A stretch of 64,000 nucleotides of DNA from an uncultured Gammaproteobacteria bacterium (GTDB lineage Bacteria; Pseudomonadota; Gammaproteobacteria; HK1). Under the pieces are notes generated by a model. The model did no database searches. It had not been told where the DNA came from and worked only from the letters and a program-made list of their open reading frames with translations. The first letter of the stretch is position 1; the number at the start of each line of letters is the position of its first letter. This document shows positions 1 to 8,517 of this stretch, in pieces. Position numbers and translations under genes: made by a program. The stretch is taken from positions 1,691,001-1,755,000 of the forward strand of contig OY282378.1 in assembly GCA_958295835.1 (NCBI GenBank). The letters run 5' to 3'.

Positions 1-2199
1 ATGGTTGTCGAAGCCGTACTGCCTGCGATGGACGGGGAGGTCGTTCACGTCGACCAGGTGCAGGTGGAGGAAGAACTTTGCGTCAACGTCCTCCGGTCCG
101 CACTGCTCCTTCACGTAGATGAGACGGTTCTCGATGAGATACACATTCCAGTCGGAGCGGATGAGCGGCGAGCGGTCTCCGACCAGTCTTGCCGCGTAAT
201 CGCCCACCGTCATTGTTTCAACCCTGACCGGAGGGAGCGCATTGTGGGGCAGCACGCGCTCGTCCACGCACAACCCCGTTTGCGTTTGCGTCCAGAAATC
301 GACGGCTGTTTCAACGCCTTGGCCAACCCAGGACCACACGACCAGTTCATCCGGATCGCATTCCCTGGCGAAGGCCTGTACCAGCCGCCCGTCAACAAGG
401 AGCCCGGCGCTGTCCGATTGAAAGTCGAAATGCGGTGCCATTCTCTTCCAGATCCAAGTGGCGGTGTTGTCATCTTCCGGCGGCTCGATGGGCCATAGAT
501 AGAACACCCGTCCAGCGGCGCTTAGTGAACTTTCAAAAAGTATCTTGCCTTTAAAGCCCACTCCCGGAAGATTGGCAAAGTGAGTTATCCCCAATTCTCG
601 ATAGAGGGGAATGAATTTTTCATCCAAAGGGGAGTATCCGTCTCTATCCACGTTTATCGCGTGAAAATAGTCGTAGGAGCTGACCAGACCATCCAGGTTC
701 ACCACTGGAAAGCGAGAGAAATACCCGATGACGCCGGCGTCCCACGACCCGACCACGCTGTCCTCGGGCAGCACACGGTCCATGACCTGCACACCCATAT
801 GAGAAGTAACCCCCCAGATGCGGCGGGTTGATTCGCCACTAAAGTCAACATCCTTGAATGGTCCCGTGAAGTCCGCCTTTGTAGACAGGAAGGCTGCTCC
901 GACAACAACGATGCCCATGCGGAGGAGGTTGGTTGCCCGGTGCGACCTCGGGCCGAGAAAACGGCGGATGAAGTGAATGGCGACATAGCATGTCACGGGG
1001 ACGATGAGCGCCATCATCAGATACGCCGGGACGAAATACCAGGGAAAGGCCCCCTGGAAAGTAGGATGCACGGTGAGGACGGTCTGTCCGAACTTGGCCA
1101 GATGGCCGACCGCCAGGCCGAACACGCCAATCAGAAAGGCCAGCAGCAGCCAGTCCTCCCGACTCCGGGAGCGGCGGGCGAGCCACCAGACCAGCAACAC
1201 GCAGGCGCAAACCAGCGTAACCAGTCGAAGCTCGTAAAAGAAAGGAACCTGCAATACCTCCCGAAGGTTCTGCGTCAGGCTGTATCCACCTTCTGATTCC
1301 CATCGCCACTGCGACAAGGCTTGCTTCACCGCGCCGCTCACCGGCACGATACCGCCGAACACGAGCCGGTTGTAGGCGAAGTACACCAGGATGCTGGCGC
1401 CGGCGGCGAGAAACGGGACGACTGCCTTGACGGAGAGCACGGAACGAGCCCGTTCTCCGAGTGGTGCGCCGAACGCTCGCTCCTGCCTCGACCACTCGGC
1501 GAGGCACAGCGCTCCTGTCGCCGCCAGCGATATGGCGATGTACTCCAGGCGCACCCAGGGCAGGGCAAAGGCGACCGCGGCCAGCGGCCACTTCCACCGC
1601 GCCGGGCTTCGCGCAAAGAGGCAGATGGTGAGAATGAACAGGCCCAGCATGAACAGCGCTGCTGCCGCTTCCATTCCTGCGATAAAGGCATGGTGCTGAT
1701 AGAGCATCGGCAGCGCGGCGAACATCAGGTACCACGGCAGGCGCGCCAGCCGGGCGGCCGCGGTGACGAGGGCCACGCCACCGGCAACCAGCATGATCTC
1801 GAACGCCTTGATGGCGAACAGCGCCGCTTCCTTGTCGAATACCCAGTAGAACGGCGTGATGAGCAGCAGCCAGAGGGGATGGTAGCCGTTGGTTCGGGTG
1901 ATGCCACCGTCGAAGGTCGAGAACTTCCCCTCGGCGAGGTTGCGGGCGATCTCGAAGTAGTAAAAGGCGTCGTCGTAGTTCACGTCGCGGATCAGGTTGA
2001 CGAGATCGAAGTGGGCGAGCATGTACCAGGCGAACCCGGCCCCGTAGGCGAGGATCCCCCCGAGGAACAGGACGAACAGCGCGTTCTGCCACGCTGCGGG
2101 CAGAACTTCGCCCCGCGCCGCCATATTCAGACACCGGGCGGCCAGAGCACGCCAGCGACCCATCGGCGCGGCGACGGCCGGCGTGGTCATCTTGTTCAT
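1..2199 (-). CDS. GT-C family membrane glycosyltransferase, 3' end outside window
   Basis: Reading the minus strand from ATG 2199 gives 733 codons with no stop, so the C-terminus lies beyond the left edge. The N-terminal ~400 residues are a chain of hydrophobic helices with an early luminal DDAFYYFEIARNLAEG motif, the acidic loop-1 signature of polyprenyl-phosphate-sugar dependent GT-C enzymes (ArnT/PMT/arabinosyltransferase type). A soluble periplasmic part follows. From about residue 682 (WNVYLIENRLIYVKEQC) begins the domain that recurs in four other proteins of the window. The gene starts 11 nt after the DprE1-like stop, so it is probably co-transcribed. By inference it could use the lipid-linked pentose made by that operon; acceptor unknown. 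Family confidence is good, donor is speculative. Confidence 0.8.
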   Translation of the reverse strand, partial: MNKMTTPAVAAPMGRWRALAARCLNMAARGEVLPAAWQNALFVLFLGGILAYGAGFAWYMLAHFDLVNLIRDVNYDDAFYYFEIARNLAEGKFSTFDGGITRTNGYHPLWLLLITPFYWVFDKEAALFAIKAFEIMLVAGGVALVTAAARLARLPWYLMFAALPMLYQHHAFIAGMEAAAALFMLGLFILTICLFARSPARWKWPLAAVAFALPWVRLEYIAISLAATGALCLAEWSRQERAFGAPLGERARSVLSVKAVVPFLAAGASILVYFAYNRLVFGGIVPVSGAVKQALSQWRWESEGGYSLTQNLREVLQVPFFYELRLVTLVCACVLLVWWLARRSRSREDWLLLAFLIGVFGLAVGHLAKFGQTVLTVHPTFQGAFPWYFVPAYLMMALIVPVTCYVAIHFIRRFLGPRSHRATNLLRMGIVVVGAAFLSTKADFTGPFKDVDFSGESTRRIWGVTSHMGVQVMDRVLPEDSVVGSWDAGVIGYFSRFPVVNLDGLVSSYDYFHAINVDRDGYSPLDEKFIPLYRELGITHFANLPGVGFKGKILFESSLSAAGRVFYLWPIEPPEDDNTATWIWKRMAPHFDFQSDSAGLLVDGRLVQAFARECDPDELVVWSWVGQGVETAVDFWTQTQTGLCVDERVLPHNALPPVRVETMTVGDYAARLVGDRSPLIRSDWNVYLIENRLIYVKEQCGPEDVDAKFFLHLHLVDVNDLPVHRRQYGFDNH

Positions 2200-2210
2200 G
2201 TCCCTGTCCC

Positions 2211-3548
2211 TCACAACGCGAGCCTTCGTGAGAGCGCGGAGGCGAACCTGGGCAGCGCCCCCGCCGCCTCGGCGCGGACCGCCTCGAAGGCGCCGAGGCG
2301 GGGATAGCCCTCGCGCATCCGTGCCGGCGCGCAACGGGCGTCCTTGGCGAGATAGACGCGGCCGCCGTGCCGGTGGGTGATCTCGTCGAGCCCGTCGAGC
2401 AGCGCTGCGGTGCCGCTGCGCACCGGAAAGTCGAGCGCCAGCGTGTAGCCCTCCATGGGGAACGACATCAGCCCCTCCCCGGCGGGGCCGAACAGCTTGA
2501 GCACCGCCAGGAACGAGCCTTGTCCCGACGCGGCGACGCGCTCCAGCAGGGCGGCGAGCCCGGCCGCGCTCTCGCCCCTGGGCAGCACGCACTGGTACTG
2601 GACGAACCCCCGCCGCCCGTAGAGACGGTTCCACGCCTCGATCCGGTCGAGGGGAAAGAAGAAGCGGTCGAAATGGACCGGCTGCGCCCCGGACCGCGCT
2701 CGTCCCCGCCCGCGCCGGTAGCAGAGCGCGTTGAAGAGCTCGATCGAGACCCGGTTGAGCAGGGCGGACGGCGCATCGGCGGGCACCCGGAGCTTGCCCG
2801 CGGGGGCCGGGCGCAAGGGGTCGGAGGCCAGGCGCGGCGGCAGCGCGCCGCGTTCCATGAACGCGCCGCGCGTCATCACCGCACGGCCCAGCCCCGCGCC
2901 CCGCGCCAGGCAGTCGATCCAGGCCACGCTGTGGGGCCAGTCGCGGGACGCCTCGAACAGGGCCATCGTCTCGTCGAGGTCGCGCGCGGCCAGGGTCTCC
3001 GCCATCACGAAGGCGGTCTCGATCGGCCGCAGGCGGAAGCGCGCGGAGAGGATCACGCCGGTGAGCCCCATGCCGCCGAGGGTGGCGCGGAAGAGGTCGG
3101 CGTTCTCCGCGCGGCTGCATTCCCGTATCGCGCCGTCCGCGCCCGCCAGCGTCAGCGATTCCACGTGCGCGCCGAAGGTCCCGTCGCGGTGATGGTTCTT
3201 GCCGTGCACGTCCGCCGCGATCATGCCGCCGACGGTGACGAGCCGGGTCCCCGGCACCACCGGCGGGAACCAGCCGCGCGGCACGAAGGTCTCCAGGAGG
3301 TCCGCGAGCAGCACGCCGGCCTCACAGTCGAGCCGGCCGGTCCCGGCGTCGAACGCCCGCATCCGGTCCATCGTCCGCATCGACAGCGTGAGCTCCGGGT
3401 TGAGCGCGGCGTCGCCGTAGGACCGCCCGTTGCCGCGGGCGATCAGCGTCGTGCCGCGATGCAGCAGACCGGGGAGGTCCTCGCGCCGGCGCAGGCGCTC
3501 CAGCCGGCAATCGAGGGCCGGATACCGGCCCCAGCCCGAGAGCATCAT
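2211..3548 (-). CDS. dprE1: DprE1-like FAD-dependent decaprenylphosphoryl-ribose 2'-oxidase
   Basis: A 445-residue protein with an N-terminal PP-loop FAD-binding (type 4) domain. GNGRSYGDAALN and the block PGTRLVTVGGMIAADVHGKNHH are diagnostic of DprE1, and VYLAKDAR near the C-terminus matches the lysine-containing active-site stretch of that family. DprE1 oxidises decaprenylphosphoryl-D-ribose at C2; DprE2 (an SDR reductase) then makes the arabinose epimer. No DprE2 is visible here. I chose ATG 3548 because it overlaps the GtrA-like stop as ATGA; the open frame extends further upstream but there it runs inside the GtrA gene. Tight packing indicates one operon. Role in building a pentose donor for a surface glycan is inferred. 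Confidence 0.85.
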   Translation of the reverse strand: MMLSGWGRYPALDCRLERLRRREDLPGLLHRGTTLIARGNGRSYGDAALNPELTLSMRTMDRMRAFDAGTGRLDCEAGVLLADLLETFVPRGWFPPVVPGTRLVTVGGMIAADVHGKNHHRDGTFGAHVESLTLAGADGAIRECSRAENADLFRATLGGMGLTGVILSARFRLRPIETAFVMAETLAARDLDETMALFEASRDWPHSVAWIDCLARGAGLGRAVMTRGAFMERGALPPRLASDPLRPAPAGKLRVPADAPSALLNRVSIELFNALCYRRGRGRARSGAQPVHFDRFFFPLDRIEAWNRLYGRRGFVQYQCVLPRGESAAGLAALLERVAASGQGSFLAVLKLFGPAGEGLMSFPMEGYTLALDFPVRSGTAALLDGLDEITHRHGGRVYLAKDARCAPARMREGYPRLGAFEAVRAEAAGALPRFASALSRRLAL

Positions 3549-3967
3549 GCGGCCCGCTCCCGGAACACGAAACGCCGGTCGAGGCGGTACTTCGCGGTGT
3601 AGCCGACGGCGAGCCCGAGGACGGCGCCGGCGTAGCGCAGCCACGGCGCATCGCCCAGCGCCGCGAACGCCAGCTCGGTGCCCCAGAAGATGAACGTCGT
3701 CAGCACGCCCGTCAGCGTGTAGAGGGGGAGCTCGACCGCGTGGCCGCGCGGCGAGGTCAGCCGGCCATGGAAGATCCAGCGCCGGTCGAGGACGTACTTG
3801 ACGATCAGCCCGGCGAGGGTTCCCGCCGCCATGGCCGCGTACAGCTCGTAACGGCCGGTGTACAGGGTGCTGCTGACGTACTGGGTTGCGACGTTGGTCG
3901 CCGTCGCGGCCGCGGCAAAGGCGGCATACCACAGGGCGAGAAACGTGGGCGGCGCCATGCGCGTCAC
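3545..3967 (-). CDS. GtrA-like small membrane protein
   Basis: A 140-residue protein with four predicted membrane helices, the size and layout of the GtrA family (PF04138). The repeated segments VKYVLDRRWIFHG and AKYRLDRRFVFRE, each ending a helical pair, are the conserved K-x2-LDRR-[WF]-[IV]-F signature. GtrA proteins are associated with translocating or delivering polyprenyl-phosphate-linked sugars across the inner membrane. The gene overlaps both neighbours by 4 nt (GTGA upstream, ATGA downstream), so translation is probably coupled. GTG 3967 is taken as start because of the overlap; ATG 3958 is an alternative three codons in. In this operon it is a candidate flippase or accessory factor for the lipid-linked pentose. 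Confidence 0.8.
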   Translation of the reverse strand: MTRMAPPTFLALWYAAFAAAATATNVATQYVSSTLYTGRYELYAAMAAGTLAGLIVKYVLDRRWIFHGRLTSPRGHAVELPLYTLTGVLTTFIFWGTELAFAALGDAPWLRYAGAVLGLAVGYTAKYRLDRRFVFRERAA

Positions 3968-5451
3968 AGTGCGGCCGCGAACGCGGCCAGGACGGCGAGG
4001 CCGGTCAGCCAGCTCGTCCGATCCTGCAGCGCGAAGATCAACGGGTCGTCGTTACCCGGTAGCCGTTTGGAGCCTCCCCCCTCCTCCCCGCGACCGGCGA
4101 GGAGCGTCAGACGCCCCAGCCAGTAGAGCAGCAGCGGACAGACCAGCCACAGGAACTCCGGGCGGGCATAGCGCTCCCCCGTCTCCGGGCTCTGGATGTA
4201 GAGGGTCAGAATCACCACCGAAGCGAAGCCGCTCGCCGCGCCCAGCGCCACCACTACCGGGAAATCCTCGGCAAGATAGGCCCGGCCGCCGGGGGCGGAC
4301 CGACCGGACCCGCGCAGCGCGCGCAGCTCGCCCTGGCGCTTGACGATGGCCAGGGCGAGGAACAGGAACAGGAAGAAGGCGAGCAGCCAGGGCGACAGCG
4401 GAACCGACACCGCCGCCGCGCCGGCCAGCACACGGATCGCATAGAGCATGGCGAGGGTGACCACGTCGATGAAGGTCTTGCGCTTCAGCGACAGCGAGTA
4501 GGCGCAGGTCACGGCCAGATACGCAAGGACCCAAAGCCCCGCCGCGGCGGACAGCCAGAACGCCAGGGCGAGACCGCCGGCCGCCAGCGCAACGCCGATG
4601 CCGATCATCGGCAGCAGCGGCACCTTCCCCGCCGCCATCGGGCGGTGGCGCTTGGCGGGGTGCCCGCGGTCGTGCGGGAGATCGAGCAGATCGTTCAGCA
4701 GGTAGGTCCCCGACGCCACCGCCGACAGCGCCGCGAACACCCCGGCGGCCACCAGATACGGCCCCGCGCCGGTCTCGTGCGCCGCGACGAGGGGAACGAA
4801 CACGAGCACGTTCTTCACCCACTGGTACGGGCGCAACGCCCGGAACCACTCGCGCGGACCGCCGCCGAGCCCGGGCAGGAACCGGGCCTCGCCGTCCAGC
4901 GCCCGCACCTTGCGCGCGAGGCCCGCCCCAAGACCGACCCCGATGGCGCGCCGCGCCCGTTTCCAGACCGCCAGATCGCGCCGCTCGTTGCCGATGTAAT
5001 CGAACCCGCGCTCACCGAAGCGCGTGACCAGAGCGGCCGCCTTGGCCTCGCCCGCCAGGTTGGTGCGCCCGTCCGAGGCGAGGCAGCCCGCCGCCCCCAC
5101 CGTCTCGGCGAGCGGTGAGACCGCGCGCGCATCGGAGGCGGAGGCCAGCCACACCGGGCGTCCCGCGGCCTGCGCGGCGGCGATCTCCTCCAGCACGGCC
5201 GGGTTCCACGCCAGCGTGTCGGGTGGCAACGGAGCCGCCTCCGCGATCCTGCGCTTCAGCCCGGCACGTCCCCTCACCATGGCCGCGGCCAGCCGGAACG
5301 GCAGGGCGAACAGGCTGAGCGGCGAGACCGAGAGCAGCCGGGCGATCCCCTCGATCAGCAGATCCCCGCCGATCAGCGAGCCGTCGACGTCGACGACCAA
5401 CGGCGGATGATCGTCTCCGCCGAGGAGGCGCGCGAACGGCTCCCGGAGCAT
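3964..5451 (-). CDS. HAD-UbiA fusion, decaprenyl-phosphate phosphoribosyltransferase-like
   Basis: A 495-residue protein in two parts. Residues 1-~200 look like a HAD-superfamily hydrolase: VVDVDGSLIGGDLL is motif I (DxD), and a conserved NERRDLAVW stretch follows. Residues ~205-495 are a UbiA prenyltransferase with the first aspartate motif NDLLDLPHDRGHPAKRHRP and the second region YSLSLKRKTFIDVV, both typical of 5-phosphoribosyl-1-diphosphate:decaprenyl-phosphate transferase (DPPR synthase). UbiA would attach phosphoribose to the lipid; the HAD domain could remove the 5'-phosphate, a job done by a separate protein in mycobacteria (inference). It is the first gene of the operon with GtrA and DprE1 homologues, consistent with making polyprenyl-phosphoryl ribose/arabinose. 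Confidence 0.85.
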   Translation of the reverse strand: MLREPFARLLGGDDHPPLVVDVDGSLIGGDLLIEGIARLLSVSPLSLFALPFRLAAAMVRGRAGLKRRIAEAAPLPPDTLAWNPAVLEEIAAAQAAGRPVWLASASDARAVSPLAETVGAAGCLASDGRTNLAGEAKAAALVTRFGERGFDYIGNERRDLAVWKRARRAIGVGLGAGLARKVRALDGEARFLPGLGGGPREWFRALRPYQWVKNVLVFVPLVAAHETGAGPYLVAAGVFAALSAVASGTYLLNDLLDLPHDRGHPAKRHRPMAAGKVPLLPMIGIGVALAAGGLALAFWLSAAAGLWVLAYLAVTCAYSLSLKRKTFIDVVTLAMLYAIRVLAGAAAVSVPLSPWLLAFFLFLFLALAIVKRQGELRALRGSGRSAPGGRAYLAEDFPVVVALGAASGFASVVILTLYIQSPETGERYARPEFLWLVCPLLLYWLGRLTLLAGRGEEGGGSKRLPGNDDPLIFALQDRTSWLTGLAVLAAFAAAL

Positions 5452-5521
5452 GCCGCAGCCCTTCGCTACCGCCCGGGGGAAGCGATGGGAGGCGCTGCGG
5501 GACGCTCACGCCGCTTGAGTC

Positions 5522-6340
5522 TCACCGGCTACTCACCCCTGCCTTAATTCCCACAAACAAACCACGACTATGTTTCCTGTAGTAACCATCTTTATACAGC
5601 ATAGCATGCACAATGTTTCCTGAGGTAGGGATCCCGCCCGCCAAACAATCATACGATTCAAGAACTACATCAAAACCAACCGTTCTCAAGGTATCCAACA
5701 AATGCGCCTTTTGAAGCCAAAAGGCTTTATTATTTTCGTAGGATGACCACAATCTTTTCTCTCTTACCGAAACATCATCACCAACATCATGCTCTCGGTA
5801 CCAACGGCCAGCTAAGCCTTCGTTCTCAGATAAACGAGATAACCCATACAAACCCTTTGTCTCTGCAATTTCACTATCAGGAGCGAAGTGTGTTTGCAAG
5901 AAAAGGATTTTACGAGTGCAAGATGCAATATATTCCAGGAATTTTCTTGGTTCATCCAAATGATACAGTAGACCACTGCACCATATTGCATCGAAATCTC
6001 CATACTTGTGGATATTCCATACATCGTCCTTATAGAAGTGCAAGCCGGGCAGATTGACGTTCTCTTTGATAAACATACAGGCATCATAGTTGCTCTGCCT
6101 GATTTCAATTCCGACAGTGTGAAAACCCATACGCGCAAAACCCACACTATACCCCCCTTCCAGTGCTCCCAAATCCGCGATGCGTAATTCTTCGTTTATT
6201 TGCGGATAAACTAGGTTAAGCATGCGTTTTGCGCTTTGAAAAAAGGGGTTCTGTTCAATTTCATGTTCTGATGGAGCACCCATAGTATACGAGCCATTAT
6301 CGAGAAGGACGTTATGGGCATGAAAAGTTGGATGTACCAT
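5522..6340 (-). CDS. class I SAM-dependent methyltransferase in an AT-rich segment
   Basis: A 272-residue protein. IADLGALEGGYSVGFARMG is SAM-binding motif I of class I methyltransferases, and FDAIWCSGLLYHLDEPRKFL resembles the post-II/motif III region of small-molecule or sugar methyltransferases (Methyltransf_11/23 type). Base composition is clearly different from all neighbours: by eye near 40% GC against well over 60% around it, with A/T-ending codons, so this is probably a recent horizontal acquisition. An IS3-family element lies about 135 bp upstream of its start and may have come with it or supplied a promoter. Substrate is unknown; the adjacent lipid-linked sugar operon suggests a glycan precursor, but that is only context. 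Confidence 0.75.
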   Translation of the reverse strand: MVHPTFHAHNVLLDNGSYTMGAPSEHEIEQNPFFQSAKRMLNLVYPQINEELRIADLGALEGGYSVGFARMGFHTVGIEIRQSNYDACMFIKENVNLPGLHFYKDDVWNIHKYGDFDAIWCSGLLYHLDEPRKFLEYIASCTRKILFLQTHFAPDSEIAETKGLYGLSRLSENEGLAGRWYREHDVGDDVSVREKRLWSSYENNKAFWLQKAHLLDTLRTVGFDVVLESYDCLAGGIPTSGNIVHAMLYKDGYYRKHSRGLFVGIKAGVSSR

Positions 6341-6474
6341 GAACCTGTCTCCAAGGGCATCGTCAGAGGAGTGCCGGCTATCATGCTACCACCGGCACAC
6401 GGCCGTTGCAATCATAGTCTTGTCCAACGAGAGATGAGCCTGAAGGGAGGGGGTGACTCCAACGAGAAGAGAAG

Positions 6475-6495
6475 TGGACCCCGATAATTGGACAG
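6475..6495. repeat. IS3 left terminal inverted repeat
   Basis: Matches the complement of 7712-7732 in most positions, including TGGACCCC at the tip and TTGGACAG inside. Confidence 0.8.
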
Positions 6496-6533
6496 TGCGA
6501 TAAGTGTACTCCGCCTCCGTTGGTTCGCCAGCT

Positions 6534-7396
6534 TCACGCTGCCTTGGGCCATGAGCTGCTGTCAGCATACACCGCGTCGGGTGTCCTGCGCCCGAGGCCC
6601 TGATGGCGGCGCTCGGCATTGTAGAACCGGAAGTAGCGACCCAGTCCCGCGCGAGCCGCGGCCACACCCTCGTAAGCGTGCAGATACACCTCCTCGTACT
6701 TCACACTCCTCCACAGCCGTTCCACGAACACGTTGTCCACCCATCGCCCCTTGCCGTCCCTGCTAAGCCTGCCCCGGCAGGCAGTAAGCCGGGGGCAATG
6801 TCTGCGCCCTTGAGCACGTCGATGAACGCCGCGCTGGTGAACTGCGCCCCCTGGTCGGTGTTGAATCTCTCCGGGCGCCCATAGTGGGCGAGGGTATTGG
6901 ACAGCCGCCAGGCGAGCACCTTGCGGCTGTACCAGTCCATGACCGCGACCAGGTAGAGAAACCCGCGGGCCATCGGGAGGGAGCAGATATCGGTCGCCCA
7001 CACTTGGTTGGGACGCTCCACGGTGCGCTCCCTCAGCAGATAGGGATAGACCGTGTGACCCTGGCCCGCTCGGCTCGTTCGGGGCCGTGGGTACAGCGCC
7101 TCAAGCCCCATCAGGCGCATCAGACGCTGCACCCGCTTGCGGTTGGCCTTCACCCCACGCTCCCCGAGCCAATCGCTCAATCGACGGCTCCCGTAGAACG
7201 GGAACTGAAGATGGGCCTCGTCGAGCAGGCGCATGGCCTCCAGGTCCTGTGCCGAGACCGGCGCCGGCTGGTGGTACACGCTCGAACGCGACAGCGCCAG
7301 CAGCTCGCACTGATGCGTCACCGCCAATGAGTGACCCCGCTCGATCATGGCCTTGCGCCGCGGGCGGCTCAATGACCGAGCTTGCCGGATAAACAA
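6534..7396 (-). pseudogene. IS3-family transposase orfB, frameshifted
   Basis: An upstream frame (7396 down to about 6790) encodes the HTH_21 region (HLQFPFYGSRRLSDWL) and the first two catalytic aspartates (WATDICSLPM and RFNTDQGAQFTS). A different frame (about 6770 down to 6534) encodes the remainder, including the catalytic glutamate region DNVFVERLWRSVKYEEVYL and the typical FYNAERRHQGLG ending. The break lies at about 6763-6791, where some 29 bp containing the hairpin GCCTGCC-CC-GGCAGGC replace what should be about one codon between VLKGADIA and SRDGKG. The protein is therefore split and the transposase is presumably inactive. Confidence 0.85.
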
Positions 7397-7650
7397 TCCC
7401 GTTCCATCGTCAACTGTCCGATCTTCGCGTGCAGCTCCTTGACTTGGTGCTCGGTGTCGTTGTCTCGTGCGGCCCCGCGTTCGAACAGGCGCTCGGCGCT
7501 GCCCACCAAGCGGCCTCGCCAGTCCTGAATCTGGTTCGGGTGCACGTCGTACTGTTGCGCCAGCTCCGCGAGGGTCTTCTCACCGCGAACCGCGGCCACC
7601 GCTACCTTCGCCTTGAACGACGCCGAATGATTCCTGCGCTTGCGTCTCAT
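7369..7650 (-). CDS. IS3-family transposase orfA
   Basis: A 93-residue protein starting at ATG 7650 (MRRKRRNHSASFKAKVAVAA), the classical start of IS3-family OrfA. It carries the HTH_8 helix-turn-helix (KTLAELAQQYDVHPNQIQDW) and a leucine-heptad C-terminus (VKELHAKIGQLTMERDCL) for dimerisation. The frame is open upstream to 7719, but that segment runs through the IS end. It overlaps the orfB frame by 28 nt, as expected for a programmed frameshift in intact members. Intact itself, but useless for transposition without orfB. Confidence 0.85.
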   Translation of the reverse strand: MRRKRRNHSASFKAKVAVAAVRGEKTLAELAQQYDVHPNQIQDWRGRLVGSAERLFERGAARDNDTEHQVKELHAKIGQLTMERDCLSGKLGH

Positions 7651-7711
7651 CTTCTGCTCCTCTCTCAGCCTTCTATGATCATGGCAGAAGACACTGACTG
7701 ATTCGCGATCC

Positions 7712-7732
7712 CTGTCCAACCGATGGGGTCCA
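7712..7732. repeat. IS3 right terminal inverted repeat
   Basis: Partner of 6475-6495; the outer TGGACCCC and inner TTGGACAG are identical on the opposite strand. Confidence 0.8.
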
Positions 7733-7898
7733 CCTCACTATGCGGATGGTGGCGTGGCGGGTGAACCCGTCGAACAAGCCTTCGAGCTGGCCCATGCGTT
7801 CGCGCAAGTCGGCGACGTCGCGGCGCATGTTGCCCGGGGAGGATAACCGCGGCGAGGGCGATGGCGGCGGCGATGATGGCGATGGGCTCGGGTGACAT
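7733..7898 (-). pseudogene. small membrane-anchored coiled-coil protein, frameshifted and cut by the IS
   Basis: From ATG 7898 the product begins with one hydrophobic helix (MSPEPIAIIAAAIALAAVIL). After a frame change at the PG codons near 7830, it continues in another frame as NMRRDVADLRERMGQLEGLF, an amphipathic coil. A short N-terminal membrane anchor followed by an RRD..LRERM..LEG coil is a common architecture of ~60-residue proteobacterial proteins of unknown function. The reading runs straight into the IS3 right end at 7732, so the original C-terminus is lost. Both a frameshift and an insertion mark it as dead. Confidence 0.5.
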
Positions 7899-7984
7899 GG
7901 CGGGACTCCGCTTCCTTCCTTCAATGAGGCCGGCCCGGCCGGGACCGGAAAACAGCATACCCATAACCGCTTGATCTGCACCAT

Positions 7985-8153
7985 CCCCGGTCTTGTGCAT
8001 CCAGCAGCGCTGCGCGCGGGTGGATGGAAACACTTCCGACAGCGCCGCCCAGAACCCCATCGCCCACGGCGAGCTTCGCCGGGCGGGTGAAGCCGCGCTG
8101 CTTCATCGCCAGCAGCCCCTCGCGCCCGCTCTGGGTCGACTCACGCACCCCGT
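7985..8153 (-). pseudogene. IS256-family (mutator) transposase fragment
   Basis: On the minus strand one frame reads VRESTQSGREGLLAMKQRGF then PAKLAVGDG. The next frame reads GFWAALSEVFPSTRAQRCWM followed by HKTGD. Together these are the conserved centre of IS256-family transposases (typically SKESW..LL..LK.RGL..P.LAIGDGALGFW.AL.EVFP.TR.QRCWVHK). A few bases are missing at the GDGALGFW position, which causes the frame change. Nothing of the rest of the ~400-residue enzyme is present. Relic of an old insertion. Confidence 0.75.
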
Positions 8154-8159
8154 CCTCAA

Positions 8160-8517
8160 TGGCCAGGAGAGGCCGGAAACGGCCCCCTCGGTGGCGGGGA
8201 TGGCCACGACTTCCTCTCCGGCGGCACGGGGAACGATTCGCTGTATGGCGGCGACGGCAACGACCGGCTGGCAGGCAGTGCCGAAAGCGGCACCTTCCTG
8301 GCCAAGGCGGGGCGGACATCTTCATCCACGCGGGCGGCCTCAACCGGGTCATGGGTTTCGGGCCCGGCGTGGACCGGATGAGGTCTCCGACATGACCGAG
8401 GCCGGCTTTCGGGCCGCCGCGACACAGGTCGGCGAGCACCTGGACGTGGCGCTGCCCGAGGGCGGTGACCTCTACCTCGCCTGGACGATGTTCGGCGCGC
8501 TCGACCTGCCCGCGTAG
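8160..8517 (+). pseudogene. RTX (hemolysin-type Ca-binding) protein C-terminal remnant
   Basis: One plus-strand frame shows RTX nonapeptides: GGGDGHDFLSGGTGNDSLYG then GGDGNDRLAG. A second frame continues GQGGADIFIHAGGLNRVMGF, the usual end of an RTX roll. A third gives AGFRAAATQVGEHLDVALP followed by a hydrophobic end and a stop at 8515-8517. So the C-terminal ~115 residues of a calcium-binding RTX protein are spread over three frames by two small indels. No start or secretion-type companion genes are nearby. A decayed fragment, not a gene. Confidence 0.65.

Larger units (their letters stand above)
6475..7732 (-). mobile_element. IS3-family insertion sequence with defective orfB
   Basis: About 1.26 kb bounded by imperfect terminal inverted repeats of roughly 21 bp: TGGACCCCGATAATTGGACAG at 6475-6495, and its counterpart at 7712-7732, which reads TGGACCCCATCGGTTGGACAG on the minus strand. 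Inside are orfA (helix-turn-helix) and orfB (DDE transposase) on the minus strand in the usual overlapping IS3 arrangement. orfB is frameshifted, so the copy is not autonomous. I see no convincing 3-4 bp target duplication. The right end cuts the 3' part of a small reading frame (7733-7898), showing that it inserted into it. Confidence 0.85.

Noticed and set aside
845..2134. 429-residue minus-strand frame overlapping the GT-C gene
   Set aside because: Arg-rich composition without motifs; the overlapping frame from 2199 encodes clear membrane helices.
3740..4343. Plus-strand frames within the GtrA/UbiA region
   Set aside because: No motifs, no ribosome-binding sites, and they oppose well-supported genes.
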